Assembly: GCA_964017065.1 (NCBI GenBank)
Contig: OZ024787.1
Location: 14,188,453 to 14,252,452 of the forward strand
DNA: 64,000 nt
Origin: Haliclona indistincta
Taxonomy: Eukaryota > Porifera > Demospongiae > Haplosclerida > Chalinidae
Direction of reading: 5' to 3'
Part shown: piece after piece, positions 1-10,254 of the stretch
How the letters are laid out: each line of letters starts with the position of its first letter
Numbering within the stretch: position 1 is the stretch's first letter
Made by a program: the position numbers and the translations under genes
Notes under the pieces: generated by a model
Database searches by the model: none
What the model was told of the DNA's origin: nothing
The model's input: the letters and a program-made list of their open reading frames with translations, nothing else

Positions 1-1179
1 GACACGTGTTATTCAGCTGCCATGCTGCCATTTCTAACAGATCAACTAATTGGTGCCACTTCAGATGAGCTTAGTGCCATTGTACGCTGGCATTACTGGG
101 CCAAGCATGTAGGCTTTGGGCTGTGTGATATTATATTGTACTTCATTGTTGATGGACTTGGCATCTGCTTTGGAGCAGTTCTTTTCTTTGCGATTCCTCT
201 TGCTGCGATCATCATCAGTGACTGCTTGTGTCAGCAGTGGTTAGACAGGACTCATAAGGTCACTAACCCCATCAAGCTCATCATACAGGTACTCAACTAC
301 ACTAGGAAGCACAGATACCCTGAGAGACGCAGTGCCTTCACCTATATTGATGAGGAACAGCCCACACGAATGGACTATGGCAAGGAGAAATTCGGAGGAC
401 CCTTCACTGAGGAGGAGGTAGAGGATGTCAAGACTGTCCTACGATTGATTCCAATGATATTTTGCTTTAGTCTTTTCGTGATTACTTTAGCTTATTCCCC
501 AGTGGCCATCTTGAAAGGCAAAGGGAAGCTTGGTATTGTTCTAAACAATGGATTGAAAAACTGGCTATCTCCAGTTCTTCTAATCCCGTTCTACCAGTTG
601 TTAGTGCGTCCATGTGTTCGCTATCGTCCCAGTATGTTGCGATGCATCGGTGCGGCCATGTTGATGTGTGCTGTTGGCTACATACTCTTAGAAGCCTCAG
701 CAGTATTGGGTGTGGTCTACTCTCATGATATACACAGCTACTTGTCATGTACTCACAACACCACTCATCATCATGTCCATATAGTCCACTGGTACTGGAA
801 GATTGGTCCTTTACTGCTCTATACCATCAGTAAGATGATGCTTATTGTGTTAATGCTTGAGTTCTTGATAGCTCAGTCGCCTGGCAAGATGAAGGGGTTC
901 GTTCTTGGACTGGCTTTAGCTCTTGGTGGCATTGTCTACTTAATTCTTGTTGAGGCTGTAAGGTTCCAAAGTACAATATGTTACGACTTGCAGTCGTTAT
1001 TTGTCCTTGTTATACTGTTTGTGATCTTCCTGGTCCTTTCCAAGTGCTACACACTACGTGAGAGGAACAGAGAGATCAACATACAGGCCATAGTGGAGGA
1101 ACACTATGAGAGGTACATGGACCAGGAGGAGGAGTACATGAGAGAGCATCCGCAAAGTGAATTTAGTGATTCTTACTAG
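1..1179 (+). CDS. POT/PTR2 (SLC15-like) transporter, 5'-truncated by window edge
   Basis: The reading frame is open from base 1 (the bases before ATG 22 match internal codons of the paralogue at 4431), so only the C-terminal ~392 residues are present. It has several hydrophobic spans. A cytosolic stretch (GGPFTEEEVEDVKTVLRLIP) is typical of the loop before TM7 in the proton-dependent oligopeptide transporter family of the major facilitator superfamily. The C-terminal tail is acidic (EEHYERYMDQEEEY). Family role: proton-coupled uptake of di/tripeptides or other small solutes across a membrane; the substrate here is unknown. It is followed by two tandem paralogues in the same orientation. Its central and C-terminal segments are almost base-for-base identical to those paralogues. 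Confidence 0.8.
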   Translation, partial: DTCYSAAMLPFLTDQLIGATSDELSAIVRWHYWAKHVGFGLCDIILYFIVDGLGICFGAVLFFAIPLAAIIISDCLCQQWLDRTHKVTNPIKLIIQVLNYTRKHRYPERRSAFTYIDEEQPTRMDYGKEKFGGPFTEEEVEDVKTVLRLIPMIFCFSLFVITLAYSPVAILKGKGKLGIVLNNGLKNWLSPVLLIPFYQLLVRPCVRYRPSMLRCIGAAMLMCAVGYILLEASAVLGVVYSHDIHSYLSCTHNTTHHHVHIVHWYWKIGPLLLYTISKMMLIVLMLEFLIAQSPGKMKGFVLGLALALGGIVYLILVEAVRFQSTICYDLQSLFVLVILFVIFLVLSKCYTLRERNREINIQAIVEEHYERYMDQEEEYMREHPQSEFSDSY

Positions 1180-1537
1180 TACTTAATGCATATATACAGT
1201 AGGCGTGTACTATTGTTAATGAGTGTAACAAGTACTGTTGTATGTCTTCATTAGAGAGATTAAGTTGCACGTTCGTTGATCAAAACGCGTGACCGTTAAC
1301 GACAAAAATTCACGTGATCCCACATTTACACTGCTCCCAGCGATTCGCTTTACACTTTCGAACGCGTGGACAGCAATCTAGAGGTAACCAAGTTACCTGT
1401 GACTAAAGCAGCTAGAATTTACCTCTGTTTGACGTTTGCTGAGTTAAAATTAGTTGTGTGATGTATAGCGCTCGTGTTTGTATGTTTGATCGTGGATATT
1501 TGCTTTGTACAGTGAGTACAGCTCCAGAGTAGCCGAC

Positions 1538-1669
1538 ATGCCTGCGTTTAGGTGGCCTGAGAACCAGCACGATATCTCGCCGGCAAATGAATTCATTTTC
1601 AAGCATCCAACAAGAATGGCCGATTGGGGCCTGATTGCCAGCACACTAAATGAACACGTTTTGGAGTAA
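1538..1669 (+). pseudogene. Myb/SANT-like domain fragment (43 aa)
   Basis: A short ATG-to-TAA frame begins MPAFRWPENQHD and continues through an ADWGLIASTLNE stretch. The pattern of an FRW start, then a W about 30 residues later followed by xxIAxxL, resembles the N-terminus of Myb/SANT-like DNA-binding proteins common as transposon-associated genes in sponges and cnidarians. The frame stops before the rest of the helix-turn-helix. It lies inside the inverted-repeat-bounded element at 1264-1977, so it is best read as a transposon gene remnant. No splice donor that would obviously extend it was identified. Confidence 0.35.
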
Positions 1670-1695
1670 ACATCGTCTCAGGCTATAACTAGAAC

Positions 1696-1735
1696 AGGAT
1701 AGCGATGTCTTGTTCAGGATAGCGATGTCTTGTTC
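1696..1735. repeat. 20-bp perfect tandem duplication
   Basis: AGGATAGCGATGTCTTGTTC occurs twice back to back inside the 1264-1977 element. Confidence 0.85.
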
Positions 1736-1981
1736 ATCGCTGCTTAAACAGGACTCGTCAGAACTAGTACTTTCAGCATACAACAACTGTAGAAGCTAAT
1801 CAGCATCATCCCTGTCATGTCAAGTAGATCTTACAAGATGCGCAAGAGCCTTGTACTAGCTTACCTCACAGCGGTAGCCATCTCCGGTTGAACGCGTGTC
1901 TTAACTCAGAGTTGCGCAATGATCGCGTAACGTCTAACTGCTAACATCAACTTCAATTTAGCGGTTACGCGTGCAACTTAA

Positions 1982-3272
1982 TCTGTCTATTACTTGTTAA
2001 TGTCCACAATAGTGTTTATTGTTAGTTAAACTGAGTTATGAGAGGAGGACCCCAGTCAATACTAGTGGGTGTGGCCTGCTTCATTGCAACACAGCTAAGA
2101 TCATAACCGACCACACTCATGCACACATCACACACATGCAGTTAGCTAATGCTCGACGTTCATCAAGCACCGCAAGCTCGATTCTCCCACCCTCTACACA
2201 GTTTCTAATCTTAGTGTCCAGTATGACATACATACAAACTGAGCACAGGCACATGCACTGCTGACAGCTTCTCCATTGACCTTCTGAGATTGGGAGGTCA
2301 GATGTGACTGAGCCAGGCTTATCAACGGGAGATGGAACAATTACCCTTAATAATAATGATTAATACCAAAAAAAAATTTTATTATAACAATGCGACTACT
2401 ATTCAGCATCCGCATTAGATAGTATTCATAGCCATGCTCCGCCCCCAACAGTCATAATCCTATCTCACTTACAGGATCCCACACAAAGTAAGCAGCTAGC
2501 GAGTGATAATTCACTGCAGGCAGGCTCCTCTCGCCAAATCATCCTGTTCACGTACAGACTGGTTGGCTTCATCTATCCATAAATTTCTCTGTCCACCGAT
2601 TGTTAAATGTTATCAGGAGCCCATATTGAGAAGGAGCGTCTAACGTTCAATGGGCCTGTCTCACCGACACTAAGCTGAGGTAGTATGGTTTGAATGAGAG
2701 GCATTGCATGGGGTGGGACTCCCTCAATGCCTCTCCATACAAACTATGAATCCGCCATAATTATTTGTCTTTGTGCTCATTAGTAGCCGCCATCTGTCAT
2801 CTCTCTACATGCATACCATTGCCAAGCAGCAATGACGATACAGCCGAGTGTGATCCTCATGTACTATACTCTATGCTCTAATGGATGATCCTAGTGATTG
2901 AGAGCTGATATGATGTCTAGAAACTGAGAAGCGGTACTCTCTATAGAGTGCATAGAGTGCTCAACCATGTCTCATTGATCCCTAGTGTGCAATCATTCAC
3001 ACACGAAATGTGACATTTTGGTAATCTTTTTCAGGCATCCACAGACCAGCTGTTGTGGTGTTCTATCGTTAGGATCGTACTTCGTGAACAGAACATAAAC
3101 CTTAATTCATGTGTGTACGGTGGAACCCCTCTATCTGGGCACACTAGGGACCCACAAATAGTAGAGGTGTTTTGATTTGAAGGGTTGTTATTCAAACAAA
3201 GTGCTGGTTTGTGACCACATGCAGTGCTTGCATTATAGTGTATACACAGTGAGGGGCTCCACTGTATTATAG
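1982..3272. other. Intergenic, no supported gene
   Basis: I see no coding or RNA gene. A small hairpin (stem GAGAGGCATTG / CAATGCCTCTC, about 2696-2735) is the only structured feature noted. Open frames here are short and have no recognisable composition. Confidence 0.5.
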
Positions 3273-3276
3273 TTAA

Positions 3277-3865
3277 CCCTTTAAGGCCTATAGCGGATTT
3301 AGACGCCATAATTGACTCCACCTACTCTAGACGTCTTAAAAAGTGCTCTAGAAAGGTCAAAATAAGTTTAATTGCAAAAGATGACTTTACCTGAAAAAAC
3401 CCACTGTTTTTCGGCGCGCCCTCCCCACTAAAACGTACAGCATGGGGGGAATTTTAAAGGAGGGTGTCCCCCCGTTAACCTGGGGTTTGAAGGGGCAGAG
3501 CCCCTCGCCACTTTTGGCATTTTAAGGCTTCAGGATGCCCGGAAATGCATACTTGGGCATAGAATATGGTCTAAACTATGCTGTTTGCTCACCTGGACAC
3601 CACCAGGTTTTTGTATCAGTCACCAGGGCTAAACGAAGACCAAAATTGGCCGAATAATGACGAGGTCGCAGCACTTAAGCGGCTTCAGTTCCGAAGTGGG
3701 AGTGGCCAACTCAGAGTTTAGTACATGGTCGTAAACTTTGACATACCAGGAAAAAACAGTGCTAGTTTGGAACAGCTAGCGTACTGCATGTTGTAGAAAA
3801 TGCAAGACAAACTGTCAGTTTAGAGCAAGTCGAATTTTCGTCAAAATAATTCAGGCACTAAAGAG
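3277..3865. mobile_element. piggyBac-like MITE, copy 1
   Basis: The element is flanked by TTAA at 3273-3276 and 3866-3869. Its termini are CCCTTTAA and ...TAAAGAG (one mismatch from the expected AAAGGG). Length is about 589 bp. A second copy at 51337-51927 has the same ends, the same length within 2 bp, and shares internal blocks (a CGGCGCGCC site, GGCTTCAGG, TCGAAGTGGGAG). TTAA target duplication with CCCTTT termini is the piggyBac hallmark. No transposase is encoded. Confidence 0.7.
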
Positions 3866-4061
3866 TTAATATGTTCATTTGCTTACGTAAACTTCATTAT
3901 TGCTATTCACAAATCACCACCACCTGTGAGGTGACAATCGTCAGTTTATCATCATTGTTATGACAATCAATAAAGACTTTGGAAAACATCATACACCCTC
4001 TGCACATACACATTACATTATGTTATACTAGTATTATACTAGTGCATTGAATTCTGATAAA

Positions 4062-5624
4062 ATGGATGGATCTTGGCTGCTTCGCTTGAAATCGATGTGG
4101 AGAACAGGCATTAGCTGTCGTAAGATTCTACTGCTACTGATGTGGGAAGTTTTTTTCAAACTCTCATGGGGTCTGTTCATTGGCAACAAGGAGGTTAAGT
4201 ATCTTGACTTTGTCTTCATGTCCATCACAAAGTGCTTGTCACTGCTTCTTGCTCCTCTGGTTGGACTGCTAGCTGATGTGAAGTATGGAAGATATGAGGT
4301 TATTAAAGCTGGATCACTGGTCTCATTCTTTGCTTGCTTGTTCTATTATTTTGCTTTATTATCAGGTGATGGTGCTTCAGTGTTGAAAACTGTGCTTATC
4401 TGTACAGCAACGATACTTGTGTGTATCGGTGACACGTGTTATTCAGCTGCCATGCTGCCATTTATGACAGATCAACTAATTGGTGCCACTTCAGACGAAC
4501 TTAGTGCAATTGTACACATGTATTACTGGGCCAAGTATCTTAGCTTCGGTCTGTGCGATATTATATTGCATTTGGTTATCTATAGATACATGCATGATAT
4601 CAAGTTTGAGGCAGTTCTGTTCTTAGCGATTCCTCTTGCTGTGATCATCATCAGTGACTGCTTGTGTCAGCAGTGGTTAGACAGGACTCATAAGGTCACT
4701 AACCCCATCAAGCTCATCATACAGGTACTCAACTACACTAGGAAGCACAGATACCCTGAGAGACGCAGTGCCTTCACCTATATTGATGAGGAACAGCCCA
4801 CACGAATGGACTATGGCAAGGAGAAATTCGGAGGACCCTTCACTGAGGAGGAGGTAGAGGACGTCAAGACTGTCCTACGATTGATTCCAATGATATTTTG
4901 CTTTGGTCTTTTCGTGATTACTTTGGCATATACTCCTGTGACCATTTTAGAAGGGAAAGAAAATGCTACCGTAGACATTGGGCTGAAAAACTGGTTATCT
5001 CCAGTTCTTCTAATCCCCTTTTACCAGTTGTTAGTGCGTCCATGTGTTCGCTATCGTCCCAGTATGTTGCGATGCATCGGTGCGGCCATGTTGGTGTGTG
5101 CTGTTGGCTACATACTCTTAGAAGCATCAGCAGTAGTGGGTGTGGTCTACTCTCATGACATACACAGCTACCTGTCCTGTCTAACCCATAACACCTCATA
5201 CGATCCACTCCATATAGTCCACTGGTATTGCAAGATTGGTCCTTTGCTGCTGTACAGCATCGGCAAGACAATAGTCGGCGTACTAACACTAGAGTTCTTG
5301 ATAGCTCAATCGCCTGATAATATGAAAGGCTTTGTTTTTGGTCTATTTTTAGCTTTTGATGGCATTGTCTACTTAATTCGTATGGAGGCTGTTGGGTTCC
5401 GAAGTACAATATGTTATGACTTGCAGTCGTTATTTGTCCTTGTTATACTGTTTGTGATCTTCCTGGTCCTTTCCAAGTGCTACACACTACGTGAGAGGAA
5501 CAGAGAGATCAACATACAGGCCATAGTGGAGGAACACTATGAGAGGTACATGGACCAGGAGGAGGAGTACAGGAGAGACGAAACCGATACCGAATATGAT
5601 ATTAAGTCACTCCGGCTGCTTTAG
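4062..5624 (+). CDS. POT/PTR2 (SLC15-like) transporter, intact
   Basis: A single-exon frame of 520 residues, within the usual 450-600 of POT transporters. The start is ATG 4062 with A at -3 and G at +4; the frame continues upstream only to a TTG. The N-terminal half has the family signature LAPLVGLLADVKYGRYEV (POT motif around the TM2-TM3 loop), then GDTCYSAAMLPFMTDQL. The central loop has RSAFTYIDEEQPTRMDYGK and GGPFTEEEVEDVKTVLRL, then a C-terminal half of hydrophobic spans and an acidic tail. The TM1 ExxER proton-coupling motif of classical POTs is not apparent: the equivalent stretch reads WEVFFKLSWGL. Proton coupling and peptide transport should therefore not be assumed. It is the middle member of a three-gene tandem array. 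Confidence 0.8.
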   Translation: MDGSWLLRLKSMWRTGISCRKILLLLMWEVFFKLSWGLFIGNKEVKYLDFVFMSITKCLSLLLAPLVGLLADVKYGRYEVIKAGSLVSFFACLFYYFALLSGDGASVLKTVLICTATILVCIGDTCYSAAMLPFMTDQLIGATSDELSAIVHMYYWAKYLSFGLCDIILHLVIYRYMHDIKFEAVLFLAIPLAVIIISDCLCQQWLDRTHKVTNPIKLIIQVLNYTRKHRYPERRSAFTYIDEEQPTRMDYGKEKFGGPFTEEEVEDVKTVLRLIPMIFCFGLFVITLAYTPVTILEGKENATVDIGLKNWLSPVLLIPFYQLLVRPCVRYRPSMLRCIGAAMLVCAVGYILLEASAVVGVVYSHDIHSYLSCLTHNTSYDPLHIVHWYCKIGPLLLYSIGKTIVGVLTLEFLIAQSPDNMKGFVFGLFLAFDGIVYLIRMEAVGFRSTICYDLQSLFVLVILFVIFLVLSKCYTLRERNREINIQAIVEEHYERYMDQEEEYRRDETDTEYDIKSLRLL

Positions 5625-6062
5625 TGCATTACTGCTCAACATGTCATTGTACATAATGTATTTCCTTGCTTTAATAGCTAGTGGATCTCTACATGCATGT
5701 TACTGCAATTAGTGAATAATCGCTTTAGCTATGTGAAAGTCATTGGAGTCCCAGTTGTGAAGCTAAAACTATTTATTAATTTTTTCTGACAATAATCTTT
5801 TGAAAAGATAGACGCCCGCGCACTTAGTAGAGGAAATAATTATTGTATTTTAAACAAGTTCTCTTATAGTGTTGAATGATATGCTAAGGAATCCATCTTG
5901 TTGTGTGTTTGTCGATCTATACGACTACCTGATGTCATTGTTGACAAATCATCAATTTTCTATTACAAACATTGCTTGTGAAGTCCCGCTCATTGTTATG
6001 ATATCTTGTTGTGTGTTGTTTGAAGCTGTTGAAGATTATTGTTCCTTATCATTAACTGATAC
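5625..6062. other. Intergenic between POT paralogues
   Basis: AT-rich spacer. A 65-codon frame at 5869 ends at the next gene's start region and has no recognisable features, so I do not call it. Confidence 0.5.
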
Positions 6063-8115
6063 ATGAAGATGGCTAACTCTTGGTCGTTCAGCATGAAGCA
6101 GCTGTGGAGATCAAGTGATACCTGCTGTAAGATATTGTTGTTACTGATTTAGGAGATATTATTCAAAATTTCGTTTGGTCTACTTATTGGGAACAAGGTT
6201 GTGATCTTAGATTACATCTTCATATCTGTCACAAAGTGCTTGTCACTGCTTCTTGCTCCTCTGGTTGGACTGCTAGCTGATGTGAAGTATGGAAGATATG
6301 AGGTTACAGGGGCAATTATAATTTTTCAAACTGTCCTGACAACTAGTCAGAACACAACACTTTTTGCACTGACATGTACATTATTTGAACGGACATTATC
6401 ATTATTTTTATTGAGTGCAAAATTGAATATGAAACTGATGTTCGCACGATGGATGCCTTGTGAACTTCGCTGGTGGCACGGTCGACAACGTTGCTGACCT
6501 TCTGGTTGTTGGATCGAGTAATCCAGGCTCTAGAGAAGTTCTTCAGAGATTGAACAGAGCGCTCGTGCTTCTTACAGACCTCGCACCATAGCGTAGCCAC
6601 GTGGACTTTGTCGCGATCGAGATTGCAACGTAACCATGAGAGCGCCTGGTACTCGCGATCGAACTGCCGCTGCCACTTTTCGAAGGTAGAGTTAGTAACC
6701 TGTCGCTTGGCGGCTTTACTGCCACTGGAAAAGACTAAATCTACTGCAAGTTTTCGACCGGCCATTATGTCAGCCCACCAATAAAAATGGACGGCCGCTA
6801 CGAATGAACGCCCGGACAAATGTCCGATGTCCGACCGTTATAATTGTCCCTGGGTTATTAAAGCTGGGTCACTGGTCTCATTCCTTGCTTGCTTGTTTCA
6901 TTACTCTGGTCTATTGTCCAGTTCATGGTTGAAAACAATTCTTTTCTGTGCAGCAACGATTCTTGTGTGTATCGGTGACACGTGTTATTCAGCTGCCATG
7001 CTGCCATTTATAACGGATCAACTAATTGGTGCCACTTCAGATGAGCTTAGTGCTGTTGTACGTTGGTACTATTGGGCCAAGCATGTTGGCTTTGGGCTGT
7101 GTGATATTATATTGTACTTCATTGTTTACAAATATGGCATTAAGTTTGAGGCAGTTCTGTTCTTTGCTGTTCCTCTTGCTGTGATCATCATCAGTGACTG
7201 CTTGTGTCAGCAGTGGTTGGACAGGACTCATAAGGTCACTAACCCCATCAAGCTCATCATACAGGTACTCAACTACACTAGGAAGCACAGATACCCTGAG
7301 AGACGCAGTGCCTTCACCTATATTGATGAGGAACAGCCCACACGAATGGACTATGGCAAGGAGAAATTCGGAGGACCCTTCACTGAGGAGGAGGTAGAGG
7401 ACGTCAAGACTGTCCTACGATTGATTCCAATGATATTTTGCTTTGGTCTTTTCATGATTACTTTAGCTTATTCTCCAGTGGCCATCTTGAGAGGCAAAGG
7501 GAAGCTTGGTATTGTTCTAAACAATGGTATAAAAATTGGTTATCTCCAGTTCTTTTAATCCCGTTCTACCAGTTGTTAGTGCGTCCATGTGTTCGCTATC
7601 GTCCCAGTATGTTGCGATGCATTGGTGCGGCCATGTTGGTGTGTGCTGTTGGCTACATACTCTTAGAAGCATCAGCAGTATTGGGTGTGGTCTACTCTCA
7701 TGATATACACAGCTACTTGTCATGTACTCACAACATCACTCATCATCATGTCCATATAGTCCACTGGTACTGGAAGATTGGTCCTTTACTGCTGTACAGC
7801 ATCAGTAAGATGATACTTAGTGTGTTAATAGCTCAGTCGCCTGACAAGATGAAAGGGTTTGTTCTTGGACTGACTTTAGCTCTTGGTGGCATTGTCTATA
7901 TAATTCTTGTTGAGGCTGTAAAACTCCACATCACATTGTGTTACGACTTGCAGGCAATAGTTGTACTTTTTGTAACAGTTGTGGTCTTCCTGGTCCTTTC
8001 CAAGTGCTACACACTACGTGAGAGGAACAGAGAGATCAACATACAGGCCATAGTGGAGGAACACTATGAGAGGTACATGGACCAGGAGGAGAAGTACATG
8101 AAAAGGCTGACATAA
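6063..8115 (+). pseudogene. POT/PTR2 transporter pseudogene (nonsense, transposon insertion, frameshift)
   Basis: This is the third tandem paralogue, collinear with the gene at 4062. The conserved start is ATG 6063 (or 6069). Three independent lesions are visible. TAG at 6150-6152 replaces the TGG (W) found in the paralogue. A 546-bp hAT-like element (6307-6852) interrupts the codons after GRYEV, with reading resuming at VIKAGSLVSFLACL. A one-base deletion near 7530 shifts the frame, leaving NGIKIGYLQFF-stop in one frame while KNWLSPVLLIPFYQ continues in another. A further in-frame loss of about 5 residues occurs near 7826. The remaining sequence is still very close to its siblings, so decay is recent or gene conversion continued after inactivation. 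Confidence 0.85.
6307..6852 (-). mobile_element. hAT-like non-autonomous transposon inside POT pseudogene
   Basis: Terminal inverted repeats are CAGGGGCAATTATAA (left) and its near-complement TTATAATTGTCCCTG (right). The element is flanked by a 5-bp direct repeat, GGTTA, at 6302-6306 and 6853-6857. The intact paralogue has the uninterrupted site. On the minus strand about 6343-6819 encodes a ~158-residue fragment with RQVTNSTFEKWQRQFDREYQ, then LWCEVCKKHE and a later histidine, like the TTF/BED-type zinc-finger N-terminus of hAT-derived proteins. The catalytic domain is absent. Confidence 0.7.
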
Positions 8116-8564
8116 TTTAATTAATTGATTATTTATTGCATGCGTTGAAAGCACTTTGTATTAATGTTCGTTCTTGTTAGATTTAATATTCAGTAATAGT
8201 TGAGATTTTGTATAATTATGTTCAACAGTACAATAAGACATGCATTACAAACTGACGATCCTTGAGATGCGATATAATATTATATGCATCTTATAGTTGT
8301 GCAAATTGCAGCCATACTGTGTGCAGTAGTTGTTTGTGCGCTCATGGGACATGAATCTGAGGAATTTATGTTCAAATTACCATTGGACTTATAGACTCTC
8401 TCATCACTAGTTGCATTGTATACTAGTGACTGCAAACACATACTCATGATAGAAAATACATTGCCCTTTTTACTATGACTTCACAGAACACATAATGGGC
8501 TCAGTAATTTGCTAAATGTACCATGTCAAGTATATCTGATGATTCAACCTCTCTTACCACACAG
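8116..8564. other. Spacer between POT pseudogene and tuberin-like exons
   Basis: AT-rich. I could not find a further upstream tuberin exon here, although the first exon at 8565 starts in phase 0 behind a good acceptor (ACCACACAG). Confidence 0.5.
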
Positions 8565-8767
8565 CATGTACTGGTCTATAGTCTAGAGCGTGGTCTGGTT
8601 GGACACTGTGCTCAGCTGTGCCTGCATGGTCTCACTCTCTGCCTACTGGAGATGCAGTCTACCGTGACAAGGTTATAGATAGTCGTGCCTGCCTGTCATA
8701 TGTTTGTATGTATGTCTGTGTGTGTGTGTGGTGTGTGTGAGTGCGTGTGTGTGTGCATGTGTGTGCA

Positions 8768-8829
<62 letters not shown>

Positions 8830-9870
8830 GATCACTGTATATCTCTACTTTTCACTAGGCTCCTACCTCATATACTCTATCGGATGGGTCAGGTAGCTGC
8901 CACACCCTCCATGGCTATTCCTGTGCTGGAGTTCCTCTCCTCTATAATACCTCTCCCTCGTCTCTACAATGGCTTCGTGGAACAGCAGTATCTCAGTGTC
9001 TTTGCTATAGCTCTAAATTACACCAATACCTCGAAGTGAGATGGGACAGTCTTTTTCTGTTACTATGTTTTCACTATTTCTGTGTACTACCGAACTTGCC
9101 AAGACGACTGTAAACAGTTGTACCTTATGTACACATCTGCACAATGAGTCTGAGTGGTCCTGGTTTTGAGTACTCTGCAATATTTAGGTTTAGTGATGTC
9201 ATTGTACCGTATAGCTGGTAATTTTCGTCAGGTGAAATTTTCGTTCCTTTTGTTCTACCGGTATACCTGAACGAATTTTTTGCACATATGAAAATTTAGC
9301 AATAAAATAGCACACGCTTGGCGTCAACTTACAATGAGAACGCTGCTTCAAGCCAGTAGTATGAGATCAGGCTCGTTGGGGGAGTTTATCAAGAAAAGGC
9401 ATATAGGTATGGTTTTCTTGGGTGACTGAGAACGAAAATTAAACTCACAAAATTCTGTCTTGCACTTGAAATAAACTTTAACCTCACGAAAAATACCAGG
9501 AAATTACTCAGTGTCATGTGATAATACCATCATTGTCATGTGATAATACCATCATTGTCATGTGATAATACCATCACTGTCATGTGATAATAATGTTGTC
9601 TAACCAGGCACAACACATATGTGGTTGTGATGGCTCACTGGGTCATAGCGCTGTGGTTCATACGCTGTCGGTACCAGCATCGCATGGCAGTGGCTAAATA
9701 CATCACAAAGGTGAGAGAGGTGCTTATTTAGACCATTACTGCTTGATACCTTTACTGCTGTATAGTCGCTGTCTACTCTACTGTCAGTCAGTCAGGAGCA
9801 AGCTGATGTTCGTCAGCGTATGGGCTCCTTCACTCACTCCACACCATCATCATCAGCAGCTATTCCACAG
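8565..9870 (+). CDS. TSC2: Tuberin (TSC2)-like four-exon fragment
   Basis: Exons 8565-8671, 8859-9035, 9608-9710 and 9796-9870 join in frame, each with AG acceptor and GT donor (GTTATA, GTGAGA, GTGAGA, GTGAGC). Translated order: SLERGLVGHCAQLCLHGL; RLLPHILYRMGQVAATPS; MAIPVLEFLSSIIPLPRLY; VEQQYLSVFAIALNYTNTSK; MAHWVIALWFIRCRYQ. This matches the internal tuberin segment just before its phosphorylated linker: an LEFLS block, then a QYxSVFAIxLPYTxPSK-like block, then an H-VIAxWFIRCR block. Tuberin is the GTPase-activating subunit of the TSC complex that restrains Rheb and mTORC1. Only ~120 of ~1800 residues are here. No N-terminal exons, GAP domain or promoter is visible, so it is a partial duplicate or relic although each exon is intact. 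Downstream it joins directly to sequence shared with the NHL gene flank at 20158. Confidence 0.7.
8703..8828. repeat. (TG)n microsatellite in tuberin-like intron
   Basis: TG/TGTA-rich run with long pure (GT) stretch just upstream of the acceptor at 8857-8858. Confidence 0.9.
9512..9593. repeat. 22-bp tandem repeat, about 4 copies
   Basis: Unit TGTCATGTGATAATACCATC (plus 2 bases) repeated in the tuberin-like intron immediately before the acceptor at 9606. Confidence 0.85.
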
Positions 9871-10254
9871 GTGAGCAATCTTCATCAGGTAGACTATAGT
9901 GATAATCATGATAAAAAGTTTTGATGTGCCCTCCGTATGAAATGTTATTGACCGTCATTACTTGTGGGTGCTTGAATACAGACAATTCTGTACTAATTTT
10001 TAGCTGGAAACATTTTAGTATTTCACTACCTCTTGTTTTAGCTACACACCTGCCAAAATACTACATAAAATAATAAGTTCCTACATGTGTGGTGCAAAGA
10101 GTAGCAAGCTTCCTGATGTTGGATCTTATTTCATGAAAGGTTGATATAGTTCATGAGAAGTCTTTGATGCTTTCAAAATGATCTAGTCAAATATCAATAC
10201 TAAGAAATGACGCAGTATGGAGTCATGTACATTGGAACTATTCTCTTTGTGTTA
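9871..10254. repeat. Segment duplicated at 20158-20570
   Basis: From the donor GTGAGCAATCTTCATCAGG onward this stretch is closely similar to the flank upstream of the NHL gene at 20622, marking a segmental duplication that carried NHL 5' flank plus, here, tuberin exons. Confidence 0.65.

Larger units (their letters stand above)
1264..1977. mobile_element. TTAA/TAA-flanked short DNA transposon carrying a SANT-like ORF fragment
   Basis: The ends form an inverted repeat: GTTGCACG just inside TTAA at 1260-1263, and CGTGCAAC just before TTAA at 1978-1981. Internal inverted similarity extends to ACGCGT-containing stretches near both ends. The element is about 714 bp and carries the 43-codon ORF at 1538. 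The TAA/TTAA flank plus a SANT-like fragment would fit a non-autonomous PIF/Harbinger derivative, but a TTAA-targeting family is equally possible. Confidence 0.45.

Noticed and set aside
4047..4061. Upstream TTG start for the intact POT gene; likewise TTG starts before 39571, 58217, 63399 and at 43715
   Set aside because: Animal genes start at ATG; the conserved ATG or a splice acceptor explains each frame better.
4966..5409. Antisense frames over the POT genes (also 482-748, 7517-7723)
   Set aside because: Conserved only because the sense genes are paralogues.
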